Notes: a model not told the origin generated them from the sequence alone. A DNA stretch of 64,000 nucleotides from Clostridiales bacterium PH28_bin88 (GCA_000987045.1 LAKY01000072.1:156012-220011); one strand, 5' to 3'. Shown: positions 37,793 through 47,560, counted from the first letter of the stretch. Made by a program: numbers and translations.

Positions 37793-38489
37793 CGCCCTCC
37801 CTTACACCAGAGAGTGCATCGAGAGTATACGTAGCCATACTCCCGAACCCCACGAACTGATCCTGGTGGACAACGGTTCCACCGACGGGACCGCCGCCTA
37901 CCTGGAAAAGGTACCCGGCGCCAGGCTGATCAAAAATACCGCCAACGCGGGCTACGCCAGGGGAAATAACCAGGGTATCGCAGCTTCCCGGGGAGAATAC
38001 GTCCTATTTCTCAATAACGACACAGTGGTGACTGCTGGCTGGCTGGGGAAACTACTAAAATGCTTCAAAAGCGATCCCCGCATTGGCGCGGTAGGCCCCA
38101 AAACCAACCGGTTGGGCAACATGCGCCAGGTGGTCAAGAACCCTCCTTACCGGGACATGGCCGAAATGCACCTGTTCGCCGGGAGATGCGGTCCTTCCAA
38201 CCCGGCTAGGTGGGAAACGCTACCGTGGCTATCAGGTTTCTGCCTGCTGACCAGCCGCCGTATACTGCAACAAGTGGGGAACTTTGACGAGCGCTTCGGT
38301 CTGGGCCTGTGCGAGGACAACGATTTTTGCCTGCGGCTGAGAAAAGCGGGCTACCGCTTGGTTTGTGCCGGCGACACCTTTATCCACCATTACCAGAGCG
38401 CTACCTTCCGGGAAAACGGCATCGATCGCGCCAAAATGCTCCAGGCCAACCTGGCCAGGCTGCGGGCCAAGTGGCCAAAAGGAATATGA
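37752..38489 (+). CDS. Family 2 glycosyltransferase (TTG start at 37752; ORF open to 37662)
   Basis: GLTSIIVLAHNALPYTRECIESIRSHTPEPHELILVDNGSTDGTAAYL...FLNNDTVVTAGWL...FGLGLCEDNDFCLRLRKAGYRLV; SD AAAGGAGAGAG. Confidence 0.93.
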   Translation: MISGLTSIIVLAHNALPYTRECIESIRSHTPEPHELILVDNGSTDGTAAYLEKVPGARLIKNTANAGYARGNNQGIAASRGEYVLFLNNDTVVTAGWLGKLLKCFKSDPRIGAVGPKTNRLGNMRQVVKNPPYRDMAEMHLFAGRCGPSNPARWETLPWLSGFCLLTSRRILQQVGNFDERFGLGLCEDNDFCLRLRKAGYRLVCAGDTFIHHYQSATFRENGIDRAKMLQANLARLRAKWPKGI

Positions 38490-39646
38490 TGGCAGGGCAG
38501 GCCGGCGCTCTGGATATCATCATTGTAGGTTACCACCCGTGGCAGGTATTTGTCGACCAGGGATTTCGCACCCGGGTAGGCCACCTGATTGAAACCATGA
38601 ATCACACCCCGCAAGTCGGTAAGTTGCTGTACGTACCACCGGTCGACTGGCCGGAACTGGTCAAAGGCTGCCAGCCGGTCCTGTCGGGCCGCTGGTGGGA
38701 GGTATACCGGTCGCTACCCAAGGTATGGACACTGGCCTTCCGGCCGGGAGTCCCCGCCGGTTATGAAACGCCGGCCCTGGTGGCCGAGTTGTCCCGGAAA
38801 CTGGGCTTCTTGAACCCGGTGCTCTGGCTGAACACCCCTCTGGCCACGCCTTACATCGGCCGGGTAGGGGAAAGCCTGGTGGTTTTTGACGCAGTGGATA
38901 ACTGGTTAGATCATGTCCATTACCGCGGCGTGAAAAAACAGGTGGCGGACGGATATCAGGCCATCCGTAAGCAGGCCGATATCATCTTCACCGTTTCCCA
39001 GGGCCTGATCAAGGTTTTTGCAGGCAGCCGGGGAACCGTGCACTGGATCCCCAATGGTGTGGATATGGACTTTGTTCAACGGGCTATGACCCAACCGGTA
39101 CCCCCGGACCTGAGGGGCCTGCGCCGTCCGGTGCTGGGGTATGTGGGAACCATTCAGGAACGGATCGACACCCGTTTGCTGGGGTATCTGGCCACCCAGA
39201 TGCCCACGGCTACCATTGCGCTAATAGGGCCGGCTCTGGGTTCCATCCGGAAAGTCCTTGCCCGTTACGCCAATATTCGCTTGCTGGGTTTGCGCCACTA
39301 CCGGGAAGTACCCGGGTACATGCGAGGTTTCAACGTCTGCTTGATACCGCATGTAGTCAATTCCGCTACCGAGAGTATGGACCCGATCAAAGTCTATGAA
39401 TACCTGGCCCTGGGGAAACCGGTGGTGACCACCCGGGTAGCGGGCGCCAGGCGCATGCAAGGGTTGGTCTACCTGGCCAGCAACCCCAAAGAGTTTTATC
39501 TCGGCGTCGTGCAGGCTTTACAAGAACCCTCCGACCGGGTGACTCGACGGATACTGGCCGCCCGCTCTCATAGCTGGCGGCAGCGGGTCGGTCAAATCAT
39601 GGCCTGCCTGGAAGCGGCGAAAAGAAAGGGACACCCGAAAGGCTAA
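38486..39646 (+). CDS. GT-B-fold glycosyltransferase (start 38486, overlapping the previous stop)
   Basis: DIIIVGYHPWQVFVDQGFRTRVGHL...IPNGVDMDFVQRAM...VLGYVGTIQERIDTRLLGYL...PIKVYEYLALGKPVVTT. Confidence 0.92.
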   Translation: MMAGQAGALDIIIVGYHPWQVFVDQGFRTRVGHLIETMNHTPQVGKLLYVPPVDWPELVKGCQPVLSGRWWEVYRSLPKVWTLAFRPGVPAGYETPALVAELSRKLGFLNPVLWLNTPLATPYIGRVGESLVVFDAVDNWLDHVHYRGVKKQVADGYQAIRKQADIIFTVSQGLIKVFAGSRGTVHWIPNGVDMDFVQRAMTQPVPPDLRGLRRPVLGYVGTIQERIDTRLLGYLATQMPTATIALIGPALGSIRKVLARYANIRLLGLRHYREVPGYMRGFNVCLIPHVVNSATESMDPIKVYEYLALGKPVVTTRVAGARRMQGLVYLASNPKEFYLGVVQALQEPSDRVTRRILAARSHSWRQRVGQIMACLEAAKRKGHPKG

Positions 39647-39665
39647 ACGGGTGTCCCCTTTTTTG
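39628..39665 (+). terminator. Intrinsic terminator of the glycosyltransferase cluster; stop codon lies in the loop
   Basis: GGGACACCCGaaaggctaaaCGGGTGTCCCCTTTTTTT; TAA at 39644-39646. Confidence 0.9.
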
Positions 39666-39689
39666 GGGGTGAGTTGTCAGGAAGGCAAT

Positions 39690-40499
39690 TCATCTCTGCT
39701 TCGGGGCAGGTCTGGACAACCTGCCAATTTCGGCCTTAACTTGCTCCAGCTGCCTCTCGGAATAACCCCACTGTTTTAAGTATGAGTACTCTTGCGGTGT
39801 GAGCTTAAAATCTTTGCGCCAGCCGACAAGGTCCCGCCTGGTTATGCCCCTGGCGTAGAGAATTTTCCACACGCCGTAAAGCAGATCCGTCTGGTTGCTC
39901 CGGCCGAGGTGCCTGACAGGATGGGATACCAGATACCCGCGCTTCATCCCGAGGCGGGAAGAAATTTCAAAGTAGTCGCCTTCAAAGGTGGCATAGAGGG
40001 CACGCCTGCCCTCCCGGGAAAAGTGCCTGGCCCAGAGTTCCCGGCGCATCATCTGGCAACTGGAATAGATCCTGGTGGGAAATAATTCCAACCGGTACCC
40101 ATGCTGGGCCACGCTCCGGTATAGTCCTGTCCTGATGGGAGACCAGGGAAGTGAAACGTAGGCCAGGTCCGGGAAGTCCCGCAGGGCGCGCTGCATGGCG
40201 GCCAGCCAGTCGTTACGGGGCACAATGATGTCATCGTCCAGTTTGACTACATATTTCCCTTTCGACCTGGCAAAAGCGTAATGCACCCCCAGGTGGCAGC
40301 CCAGGTTGGTGCCGGGGTCCAACACCCTGACTCTTTGTTGAATTGGTCGGGAAAGAAACTCCTGCACTTCCTCGTATGGAGGGTGATTATTGACCAGGAG
40401 AATTTCCGTGTCGTTACCGGAGCTCTCGACGGCTGCCGCCAGGCACTGCCGGAGGACGGGTAGAGTATTGTATACCGTGATGCAAATTGACACTTCCAC
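39690..40499 (-). CDS. Family 2 glycosyltransferase (GTG start)
   Basis: VSICITVYNTLPVLRQCLAAAVESSGNDTEILLVNNHPP...YVVKLDDDIIVPRNDWLAAM. Confidence 0.9.
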   Translation of the reverse strand: MEVSICITVYNTLPVLRQCLAAAVESSGNDTEILLVNNHPPYEEVQEFLSRPIQQRVRVLDPGTNLGCHLGVHYAFARSKGKYVVKLDDDIIVPRNDWLAAMQRALRDFPDLAYVSLPWSPIRTGLYRSVAQHGYRLELFPTRIYSSCQMMRRELWARHFSREGRRALYATFEGDYFEISSRLGMKRGYLVSHPVRHLGRSNQTDLLYGVWKILYARGITRRDLVGWRKDFKLTPQEYSYLKQWGYSERQLEQVKAEIGRLSRPAPKQR

Positions 40500-41613
40500 G
40501 GTGGAACACCCTTTCCTCAGTGACTTTCTTTACCATTGACGCCAGGTTACTGGCAAACTGCTCAGCCCTCCTTTCGGGCGCATATTCACACCGGACGTGA
40601 TGGTAAGATCGCTCCCCAATAGCCCGGCGCAACCGGGAATCTGCCACCAGCGCGGATAGCTTTTCAACCCACTCATCTACCCCACCCGCCAGCATGCCGT
40701 TTTCCCCATCCTTGATTACCTCCTTAAAACCGTCGGTGCTGCTGGCAATGGTTGGTATTTTCAATATTCCTGCCTCGATATACTTAACTTCACTTTTGCA
40801 GTGACAAAATGGATTGCTTAGGTCCAGCGGCGCCAAGTTAACATCCACCTGCTTGATCAGGGCAGGCAACTTTTCCCATGAAACCGGTTCAACGTACCGG
40901 ATTCTTTCCTTGAATTTCAATTTTTTAGGTATTGTCAGGTGCCCTACCACCAACAGGGAAACTTCAGGAAATCGTTGAAAAACGGTATCCAATACCCCGG
41001 TAATAGTCTCGAAATCAGCATCATGGGTAGGAGTACCGCTGAAATAACCCAGGACACAACCCCCTGTCCGCTCTCCCGATAAGGTATTCTGAACCTCTGA
41101 TAACTGCACTGTGGCGGCACACAGCGCGTTCCGGTTCACCATTACCCTTGCGTTCAACTGCTGGCAGTGTTCCTCCAGCCGCTCCGTTGAAGTAATCACC
41201 CCATGGGCGGCCAGAAGGGAAAGCCGCTGGTTTTCCAGGTGCCTGGTGAAATTTCTGCGCTGCCATTCACTCTCCATCAGGTGATACCCACCGACTTGTG
41301 AAGCCAGGGAAGGTTCAAACACCAGATCGTCCACATCCATCAAGACAACCGTGCCCTGACGGCGGGCTTCTGAAATGACTCTTTGCAGTAAGGATGAGAA
41401 GGCCACCCGGTGCAGTATAATCACGTTCGCATTCCTGTAATGGCCGCTGAATGAACCGTCCCACGCCTCAATGACCTGAGTGGCAATCCCCTGGATGCGA
41501 AGCTGTTCGGCCTGGTGGTCGACCCGGTACCTGCGGGTTGCCCCGCGGCTTGAACTGATGAACACTACTTTCCTGATCCCGCTCAATATCTCTTCTTCCT
41601 TTCTAAATGACAA
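40414..41613 (-). CDS. GT-B-fold glycosyltransferase family protein
   Basis: VLGYFSGTPTHDADFETITGVLDTVFQRFPEVSLLVVG...KSEVKYIEAGILKIPTIASSTDGFKEVI...GENGMLAG. Confidence 0.88.
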   Translation of the reverse strand: MSFRKEEEILSGIRKVVFISSSRGATRRYRVDHQAEQLRIQGIATQVIEAWDGSFSGHYRNANVIILHRVAFSSLLQRVISEARRQGTVVLMDVDDLVFEPSLASQVGGYHLMESEWQRRNFTRHLENQRLSLLAAHGVITSTERLEEHCQQLNARVMVNRNALCAATVQLSEVQNTLSGERTGGCVLGYFSGTPTHDADFETITGVLDTVFQRFPEVSLLVVGHLTIPKKLKFKERIRYVEPVSWEKLPALIKQVDVNLAPLDLSNPFCHCKSEVKYIEAGILKIPTIASSTDGFKEVIKDGENGMLAGGVDEWVEKLSALVADSRLRRAIGERSYHHVRCEYAPERRAEQFASNLASMVKKVTEERVFHRGSVNLHHGIQYSTRPPAVPGGSRRELR

Positions 41614-41809
41614 GCACTCAACAGAATATCGTCATTTGTTACAAGTTATGAGAATTGGTGGTACGAGGTTCAGGTTACTTGAAGTACGTAAGAAAACAAA
41701 TGATCCGGGTGAAGTTGATCATAGTGTCGAGCGAGGCAGAAGAGGTGTAAAACAAAATGGAAAAAGGCGATAGCTCTCTGCCATCGCCTGATCTTTTACT
41801 TTGCCCCTA

Positions 41810-42772
41810 TTATGCGGTAATGGTCTGTTCCCACTTCCCGCAACGGTCCCCCCACCGGGCCAGGAGGCGCTCGCCCTGTCTGATCTGGATAACTTCGCAC
41901 TGGTTGGCGCATCCACCGCACTGGAAGCTGGAGGACTGGAAATCCATTTCTCCGATGTCCAGGCCGCGGAAGCTGGTGGTCTTCCCTCCCGCTACTGCCT
42001 GCTGCGCCAGCATGGCAGCCCCCGCGGCGCCCATCACATGATAATACTCCGGAACCTTTACCTCCATACCCAAAGCCTTGGCAAAGGCCTGGCGCATCCC
42101 GGCGTTGGCCGCCACGCCGCCCTGGAACACCACCGGGGCCAGGATTTCTTTCCCTTTACCCACATTATTTAAGTAGTTGCGCACCAGGGCCTCGCACAGG
42201 CCAGCCACGATATCTTCAATGGTGTGCCCCATTTGTTGCTTGTGAATCATGTCGGATTCAGCAAACACCGCGCAACGCCCTGCGATACGCACCGGGGAAC
42301 AGGCTTTGAGCGCCAGTTCACCGAAATCCTGGATGGGGATGTTCAGCCGGGCGGCCTGCTGGTCCAAAAAGGACCCGGTGCCGGCCGCGCAGACGGTGTT
42401 CATGGCAAAGTCCACTACTACCCCGTCCCGCAGGAGGATGATCTTGGAATCCTGGCCGCCGATCTCCAGCACGGTCTGAACGCCGGGAACTATCTGCGAG
42501 GCAGCCACCGCGTGAGCGGTGATCTCGTTCTTCACCACGTCCGCCCCCACGATTACCGCCGTCAAGTGGCGAGCGCTACCGGTGGTCCCTACCCCGCGAA
42601 TACTAACCTCCGCGGGCAGTTGCTTCGCCAGCATGCGCATGCCCTCCTGCACAGCCGCGATGGGTTGCCCGCGGGTGCGGATGTAGATAGCCGCCTGGAT
42701 ACGCATGCCTTCGTTGATCACTACCAGGTTGGTGCTGACAGAACCCACGTCAATCCCCAAATACCCTTGCAA
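41810..42772 (-). CDS. Acyl-CoA dehydratase activase (HgdC/BadF/BadG ASKHA family)
   Basis: 320 aa; YLGIDVGSVSTNLVVI; EIGGQDSKIILLRDGVVVDFAMNTVCAAGTGSFLDQQAARL; FQGGVAANAGM. Confidence 0.95.
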   Translation of the reverse strand: MQGYLGIDVGSVSTNLVVINEGMRIQAAIYIRTRGQPIAAVQEGMRMLAKQLPAEVSIRGVGTTGSARHLTAVIVGADVVKNEITAHAVAASQIVPGVQTVLEIGGQDSKIILLRDGVVVDFAMNTVCAAGTGSFLDQQAARLNIPIQDFGELALKACSPVRIAGRCAVFAESDMIHKQQMGHTIEDIVAGLCEALVRNYLNNVGKGKEILAPVVFQGGVAANAGMRQAFAKALGMEVKVPEYYHVMGAAGAAMLAQQAVAGGKTTSFRGLDIGEMDFQSSSFQCGGCANQCEVIQIRQGERLLARWGDRCGKWEQTITA

Positions 42773-43892
42773 AAGGTTTGCCTCCTCTTTCCACCTTTTT
42801 GTTCACCTTGACCCCGGACTGTTGTTTTCGCCATACGATCATGTCCACAAAGGCTTCCAGGCGGGTCACCAGACCGGCCTCCCCCGACTGCTCGTCCAGG
42901 TAAATTGTAAGAACAGGCAGGTTGTGGTCCCCGGATACCGCCGGGAGTATGGACTGAGCAACGATCTCCGGCATGCAGGTCAGGGGGGCCAGTTGAATTA
43001 CACCATCCAGCCCAGCCCGGGCGGAGGCCACCGCCGCTCCCACCGTCTCCCGCCCGTGGCCGCCCACAAAGTGGTTTAGGTAGGGGCGGGCCATGTCCTT
43101 GAGGTGCTTGGCTGATCTACCACGAAACAAGCCTCCCAGCAGGTGGTCATTGATCCACTGGCTTAAACTCATGAACCGGACAACTTCCACCCCCAACCGG
43201 CCCAGGTGCCGCTCCAGGTTCAGGTTGACAAAGGGCTCCAGCACGGTATAGATCTCACCCACCACCGCAACCTTTGCCACCGGCCGTTCCCTATCCATCG
43301 GGACTTGCCTGAGGGCCGCGATGGCCTCCTCTGCAACCTGTCTTACCTGGCGGGCATTGCTGGCTTTGTCCACCGCCTGCACGGCCTCCCGGTAAAGACG
43401 ATCCGCTGTCCCTACCTTCACCTCCCGCGCCCTGGTCCGCTGGACCTCCCGCTCCACCGCGTCCACGGCGCAGGTCTTCTTCCAGGCCAGTACCGCCCCC
43501 CTGACCCCCTCCTGCCACGGGGCATTGGCCAGGTACCTGACCTTGTCCACTACCTCGGAGAAATGGGCGTCTGGTGGCTCCAGCACCACCATCTCCATGT
43601 CATAACCCAGGTCTTTGAGAATCTCGCGTTGGATTTGAGCGTAATACCCGATCCGGCAGGGTCCCACCCCTCCCGCCATCAAGATGGTGTTCGCCCCCAG
43701 TTCCGCCGCCTCCAGGTAATTGCCCAGGTTCACCTTCAAGGGCAGGCAAGCGCATTCCGGGGAGTACTGGGCCCCCAGGCTCAAGGTGCGCTTGCTGCAC
43801 GGAGGAGGCACCACCACCTCCAGGCCCAACGCTTCCAGCACCGGCCGGGCGGTGATGGCCAAGTTTCCCATATGCGGAAAAGTTACCTTCAC
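42750..43892 (-). CDS. 2-hydroxyacyl-CoA dehydratase-related protein (GTG start at 43892; ORF open to 44144)
   Basis: VKVTFPHMGNLAITARPVLEALGLEVVVPPPCSKRTLSLGAQYSPECACLPLKVNLGNYLEAAELGANTILMAGGVGPCRIGYYA. Confidence 0.9.
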   Translation of the reverse strand: MKVTFPHMGNLAITARPVLEALGLEVVVPPPCSKRTLSLGAQYSPECACLPLKVNLGNYLEAAELGANTILMAGGVGPCRIGYYAQIQREILKDLGYDMEMVVLEPPDAHFSEVVDKVRYLANAPWQEGVRGAVLAWKKTCAVDAVEREVQRTRAREVKVGTADRLYREAVQAVDKASNARQVRQVAEEAIAALRQVPMDRERPVAKVAVVGEIYTVLEPFVNLNLERHLGRLGVEVVRFMSLSQWINDHLLGGLFRGRSAKHLKDMARPYLNHFVGGHGRETVGAAVASARAGLDGVIQLAPLTCMPEIVAQSILPAVSGDHNLPVLTIYLDEQSGEAGLVTRLEAFVDMIVWRKQQSGVKVNKKVERGGKPFARVFGD

Positions 43893-44869
43893 AGGGCACC
43901 CCTCCAGGCAATCATGTCCATAAAGGCCTCCAGGCGGGTGTTGACCCCCGCCTCCCCGGTATGCTCGTCCACAGTCAGCAGCATAAAGGGAACCCGCCCA
44001 TCCCGGCGGATAATCCGTTCCACCAGGTCTCCTACCAGGGAATCCGGTCCACACCCGAAGGAAGCCAGGTGGATGATGCCGCGGATGCCCGGGCGCTGCA
44101 GAAAGTGATAAGCCCCCCCCACGATGCCTTTGCCCAGGGTCCAAAACATGCGCTTGGGCAAGCGGGAGGCCTCTTTTTCAACCATTTCCCTGGGTAGCAT
44201 ATCCGAGGTGACGACCTGCGCTCCCAGCCGGCGCAGTTTCTGGATAAGGTCCAAACTGGTATGGCGGTCGTAGAGGTTGTAACCGTGCCCCAACACGGCG
44301 ATCCGCGGGCTGCTCGCGCCCTCTTCCATGCCTGCCGTGATTGCGGCCTGATTGATGCCCTCGACAGCCTCGGAGGGCAGTACACCTTGCTTGACCGTTT
44401 CCCGGAACTGTCGGTATTGCACCAGGGCCAGTTCCCACGCCCGGTGGATCTCACGGCGATCTATGGTTAGATACCGGCCTACCTCATCTACCGACTGCTG
44501 CAGCCGCTCCCGCTGCCGGCTTAAATCCACGGTAACGTCGATCATCGGCGGCAGGTCAGGGATACCGGCCCGCAGCATGTCAGGCAACCCCATCAGTTTG
44601 GGACAGATAAAGGCCTTGTTTTCCACAGCGGCCAGCCGGGGTACAAACAAGTAATCCACCCGCCCGGCGAGTTCCGCTACGTGGCCGTAAAAAATCTTGA
44701 CCGGCAGGCAAGCCTCATCCACCGCCCGCCGGACGCCTCCGTCGACAATACCCTTGTTGGTGGGAGGCGAGGTGATCACCTCAGCTCCCAGGGCGTCAAA
44801 GAACGACTTCCACAGGGGAAAATAGTAGTAATAAAACAAGGCGCGGGGAATGCCAACCTTTACAGTCAA
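43889..44869 (-). CDS. DUF2229-type acyl-CoA dehydratase activase-related protein
   Basis: VKVGIPRALFYYYYFPLWKSFFDALGAEVITSPPTNKGIVDGGVRRAVDEACLPVKIFYGHVAEL. Confidence 0.9.
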   Translation of the reverse strand: MTVKVGIPRALFYYYYFPLWKSFFDALGAEVITSPPTNKGIVDGGVRRAVDEACLPVKIFYGHVAELAGRVDYLFVPRLAAVENKAFICPKLMGLPDMLRAGIPDLPPMIDVTVDLSRQRERLQQSVDEVGRYLTIDRREIHRAWELALVQYRQFRETVKQGVLPSEAVEGINQAAITAGMEEGASSPRIAVLGHGYNLYDRHTSLDLIQKLRRLGAQVVTSDMLPREMVEKEASRLPKRMFWTLGKGIVGGAYHFLQRPGIRGIIHLASFGCGPDSLVGDLVERIIRRDGRVPFMLLTVDEHTGEAGVNTRLEAFMDMIAWRGAL

Positions 44870-44947
44870 CAGTAAAAACCTCCCGTTTGGACAGTTACTA
44901 CTGTATTATGAACCGTACCGGGGTTAAATATGCATAAAGAAAGGCCT

Positions 44948-44975
44948 CAAAAAAGCCCGGTTATTCCGGGCTTCT
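44948..44975 (-). terminator. Terminator downstream of spoVAF
   Basis: Minus strand AGCCCGGAATAACCGGGCTTTTTTGAGG. Confidence 0.85.
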
Positions 44976-44976
44976 G

Positions 44977-46638
44977 TTACTCCTTTCTTCTACTTCCGGC
45001 CCACTCTCGAAAGTCGTTTCTATCCCTCTGGCCGGCCTGATCCTGCATCAGAAGGGTGTTTTCTTCCTTACCTTTTTCGTTATTTTCCTTTCCTTCTTTG
45101 CGCTTGTTACCCCCGCGCCCTCGTTTTTCACCGGGAATTGGCTTCAGGGCGGGAGCGGCCTGGCGGTCGGGGTCCAGCGGGCGCAAAATGCTGGGCCGCG
45201 TGTTCTGGATGGGTACCGGCGACCTGACCAGTACAGCCTTTAAGGCCATGGCGTTAAAGGGAATTAAAGGCCACAGGTACGGAACACCGAAAGAAGTTGT
45301 ACGCACCAGGTAAAGCAAGATCACCAGCAGGGCGCCGATAAACCCCGGCAGGCGGGCAACTGCTACCGAGACCAGCAGTATGATGCGCACCAGGCTGTTG
45401 GCCATACCCAACTCATAGCTGGGGGTGGCAAAGGTGCCTACGGCTGCCACCGCCACGTATAACACCACTTCCGGGGTAAAGAGGCCGATGTTTACCGCCA
45501 TATCCCCGATGAGAACAGCCGCGATCAGGCCCAGGGCAGTGGTAAGGGCGTTGGGGGTATGCACCGCTGCCATGCGCATGAGGTTAATACCCCCCTCAGC
45601 GATCAATAGCTGCCAGATCAGGGGCACCTGGCCCACCTTTTCCGGACCGATATACCGAAGAGTTGGAGGGAGCAGCTGCGGTTCCAAAGAAAACAGGTAC
45701 CACAGAGGTAGCACGAACACGGAAACGATAATCCCGGCGAAGCGGACCCACCGGAGAAACGCGCCTACAGCGGGGCTCTGGCGGAACTCCTCAGCGTGCT
45801 GTACGTGGTGAAAAAGGGTGGCCGGCAGGATCATGATGCTGGGTGAGGTATCCACCAGCACCAGGACATGCCCTTCCAGCAGGTGAGTAGCCGCCACGTC
45901 TGGCCGCTCGGTGTAACGCACCCGGGGAAAGGGGTTCCACATACTTCCCGGGTTGATGAGTTCTTCCACCGACTTTTCCGCCATCGGCAGGCCGTCCATC
46001 TTGATCGCCTTGATGCGTTCTTTAATCATGTCCACTGTTTCCGGGTTGGCGATGTCCTCGATGTAACAAACGCAGATATCCGTCTTGGAGCGCTGCCCCG
46101 CCTGCATCATTTCCATGCGGAGTTTGGGGTCCCTCACCCGCCGGCGGATCAAGGCGGTATTGAAAACAATGGTCTCCACGAAACCGTCACGAGAACCGCG
46201 TACCACCCGCTCCAGGTCCGGTTCCTCCGGGTTACGGGCGGGGTACTCCCGGGCGTCAATGATAATCACCCGGTCTTCACCATCGATAACAAGGGCTATG
46301 GGACCGGCCAGTACCGCATCCACCACCTGGTGGAGGTCATCCACGGATTCCACTTCTATATAGTTGACATGCTTTTTAAATACCTTGTCAAAGGTGTCGG
46401 GCTCGATCTCTTCTGCCCTGATTTGCGATAGAGCCCGGAGAATCCACAGCATGATCTCGTCTTTGGCAAAACCATCCACAAAGAAGATGGCCGCGTTTCT
46501 ACCGGCGAAGGTGATTTCCCGGCAGATCATGTCAAAGCTTTTCTTGACCCCCAGTTCACGGCTCAACCACTGGACATTGCGTTCCAGGTCCTTACTTGCA
46601 GGGACTTTCTCGTCAGTGATGGCCATACTTGAACCCAC
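44977..46638 (-). CDS. spoVAF: Spore germination protein SpoVAF (GerA family)
   Basis: 553 aa; FFVDGFAKDEIMLWILRAL; LEGHVLVLVDTSPSIMILPATLFHHVQHAEEFRQSPAVGAFLRWVRF. Confidence 0.95.
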   Translation of the reverse strand: MGSSMAITDEKVPASKDLERNVQWLSRELGVKKSFDMICREITFAGRNAAIFFVDGFAKDEIMLWILRALSQIRAEEIEPDTFDKVFKKHVNYIEVESVDDLHQVVDAVLAGPIALVIDGEDRVIIIDAREYPARNPEEPDLERVVRGSRDGFVETIVFNTALIRRRVRDPKLRMEMMQAGQRSKTDICVCYIEDIANPETVDMIKERIKAIKMDGLPMAEKSVEELINPGSMWNPFPRVRYTERPDVAATHLLEGHVLVLVDTSPSIMILPATLFHHVQHAEEFRQSPAVGAFLRWVRFAGIIVSVFVLPLWYLFSLEPQLLPPTLRYIGPEKVGQVPLIWQLLIAEGGINLMRMAAVHTPNALTTALGLIAAVLIGDMAVNIGLFTPEVVLYVAVAAVGTFATPSYELGMANSLVRIILLVSVAVARLPGFIGALLVILLYLVRTTSFGVPYLWPLIPFNAMALKAVLVRSPVPIQNTRPSILRPLDPDRQAAPALKPIPGEKRGRGGNKRKEGKENNEKGKEENTLLMQDQAGQRDRNDFREWAGSRRKE

Positions 46639-47194
46639 TCCTCAAAAGAATTTCCTCCACCGCCCTTGTGGTAATGGGTACACCCTTCCGCAGGCTGTCC
46701 TTTCCGTCCATCTTACCGGTATCCCCAGTGCCGATCACGATAGGTATATGCAGGTCATTCAACACGTCCACCGTGTCTCCCAGGAGGCTGGTATTACCCA
46801 GTTTAGGATTTCCGTACTTGTCTACCGCACCGTGGACAGCCTGACCGTCCTTGGTGATGGACTCCTCTACTTCAGTTCCCTGGATCCGGTCGGTATTTGA
46901 AGCTACCGCCACCACCCCCAGCACCTCGATACCGGGGTGCCGGGCGATATACTCGAGCGCCCTTTCCCCCGGGCCCTTGTAGCGCTTACCCCGGTCGTCC
47001 AGCATCACCAGCACCGGGTCTCGAGGCGCTTGCATGATCAGTTCCACGATCTTTTCTCCAGTGATGGGAGTGGGGTTACCGGCGGAAAGGGAGACGCAGC
47101 GCCCCCCGATTTTCCGGGCTACCTGTTCCACTGCTTTTTTGGCCACGCGGTCTCCGTCGGTGATCAGTACCACTTTTCGCTTTTCCGCGGTCAT
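46613..47194 (-). CDS. spoVAEA: Stage V sporulation protein AE, long form
   Basis: KRKVVLITDGDRVAKKAVEQVARKIGGRCVSLSAGNPTP; within the spoVA operon. Confidence 0.93.
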   Translation of the reverse strand: MTAEKRKVVLITDGDRVAKKAVEQVARKIGGRCVSLSAGNPTPITGEKIVELIMQAPRDPVLVMLDDRGKRYKGPGERALEYIARHPGIEVLGVVAVASNTDRIQGTEVEESITKDGQAVHGAVDKYGNPKLGNTSLLGDTVDVLNDLHIPIVIGTGDTGKMDGKDSLRKGVPITTRAVEEILLRSGFKYGHH

Positions 47195-47203
47195 AATGTT
47201 AAC

Positions 47204-47560
47204 CTAACCTTGGGGATTAAATATGACCGCCATCAAGTAGCCGAATACCACCGCAGCCGCAATGCCCGCCGCAGTGGCCTCCAGGCCGCCGCTAAAGGCC
47301 CCAATCAGCCCCTTGGTCTTCACCGCCTCCAATACTCCCTGGGCCAGGGAGTGGCCAAAACCGCTCAACGGAATGGTGGCACCGGCACCCCCCAGGTCCA
47401 CCAGGGGTTGATACAGGCCGACGGCGCTAAGGACCGCCCCAACGGTGACAAATCCCACCAGTATATGGGCAGGAGTCACGTTAAAGGGCGTCAAATCCAT
47501 CACCAGCTGTCCCACCACGCAGATCGCCCCACCGATCAGAAAAGCCATTAACAGTGTCAT
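47204..47560 (-). CDS. spoVAEB: Stage V sporulation protein AE, membrane form (start 47560 likelier than 47587)
   Basis: MTLLMAFLIGGAICVVGQLVMDLTPFNVTPAHILVGFVTVGAVLSAVGLY. Confidence 0.94.
   Translation of the reverse strand: MTLLMAFLIGGAICVVGQLVMDLTPFNVTPAHILVGFVTVGAVLSAVGLYQPLVDLGGAGATIPLSGFGHSLAQGVLEAVKTKGLIGAFSGGLEATAAGIAAAVVFGYLMAVIFNPQG

Noticed and set aside
38309-38485. N-terminal extension of the GT-B glycosyltransferase
   Set aside because: Overlaps the preceding GT2 coding sequence; real start is the ATG pair at 38486/38489.
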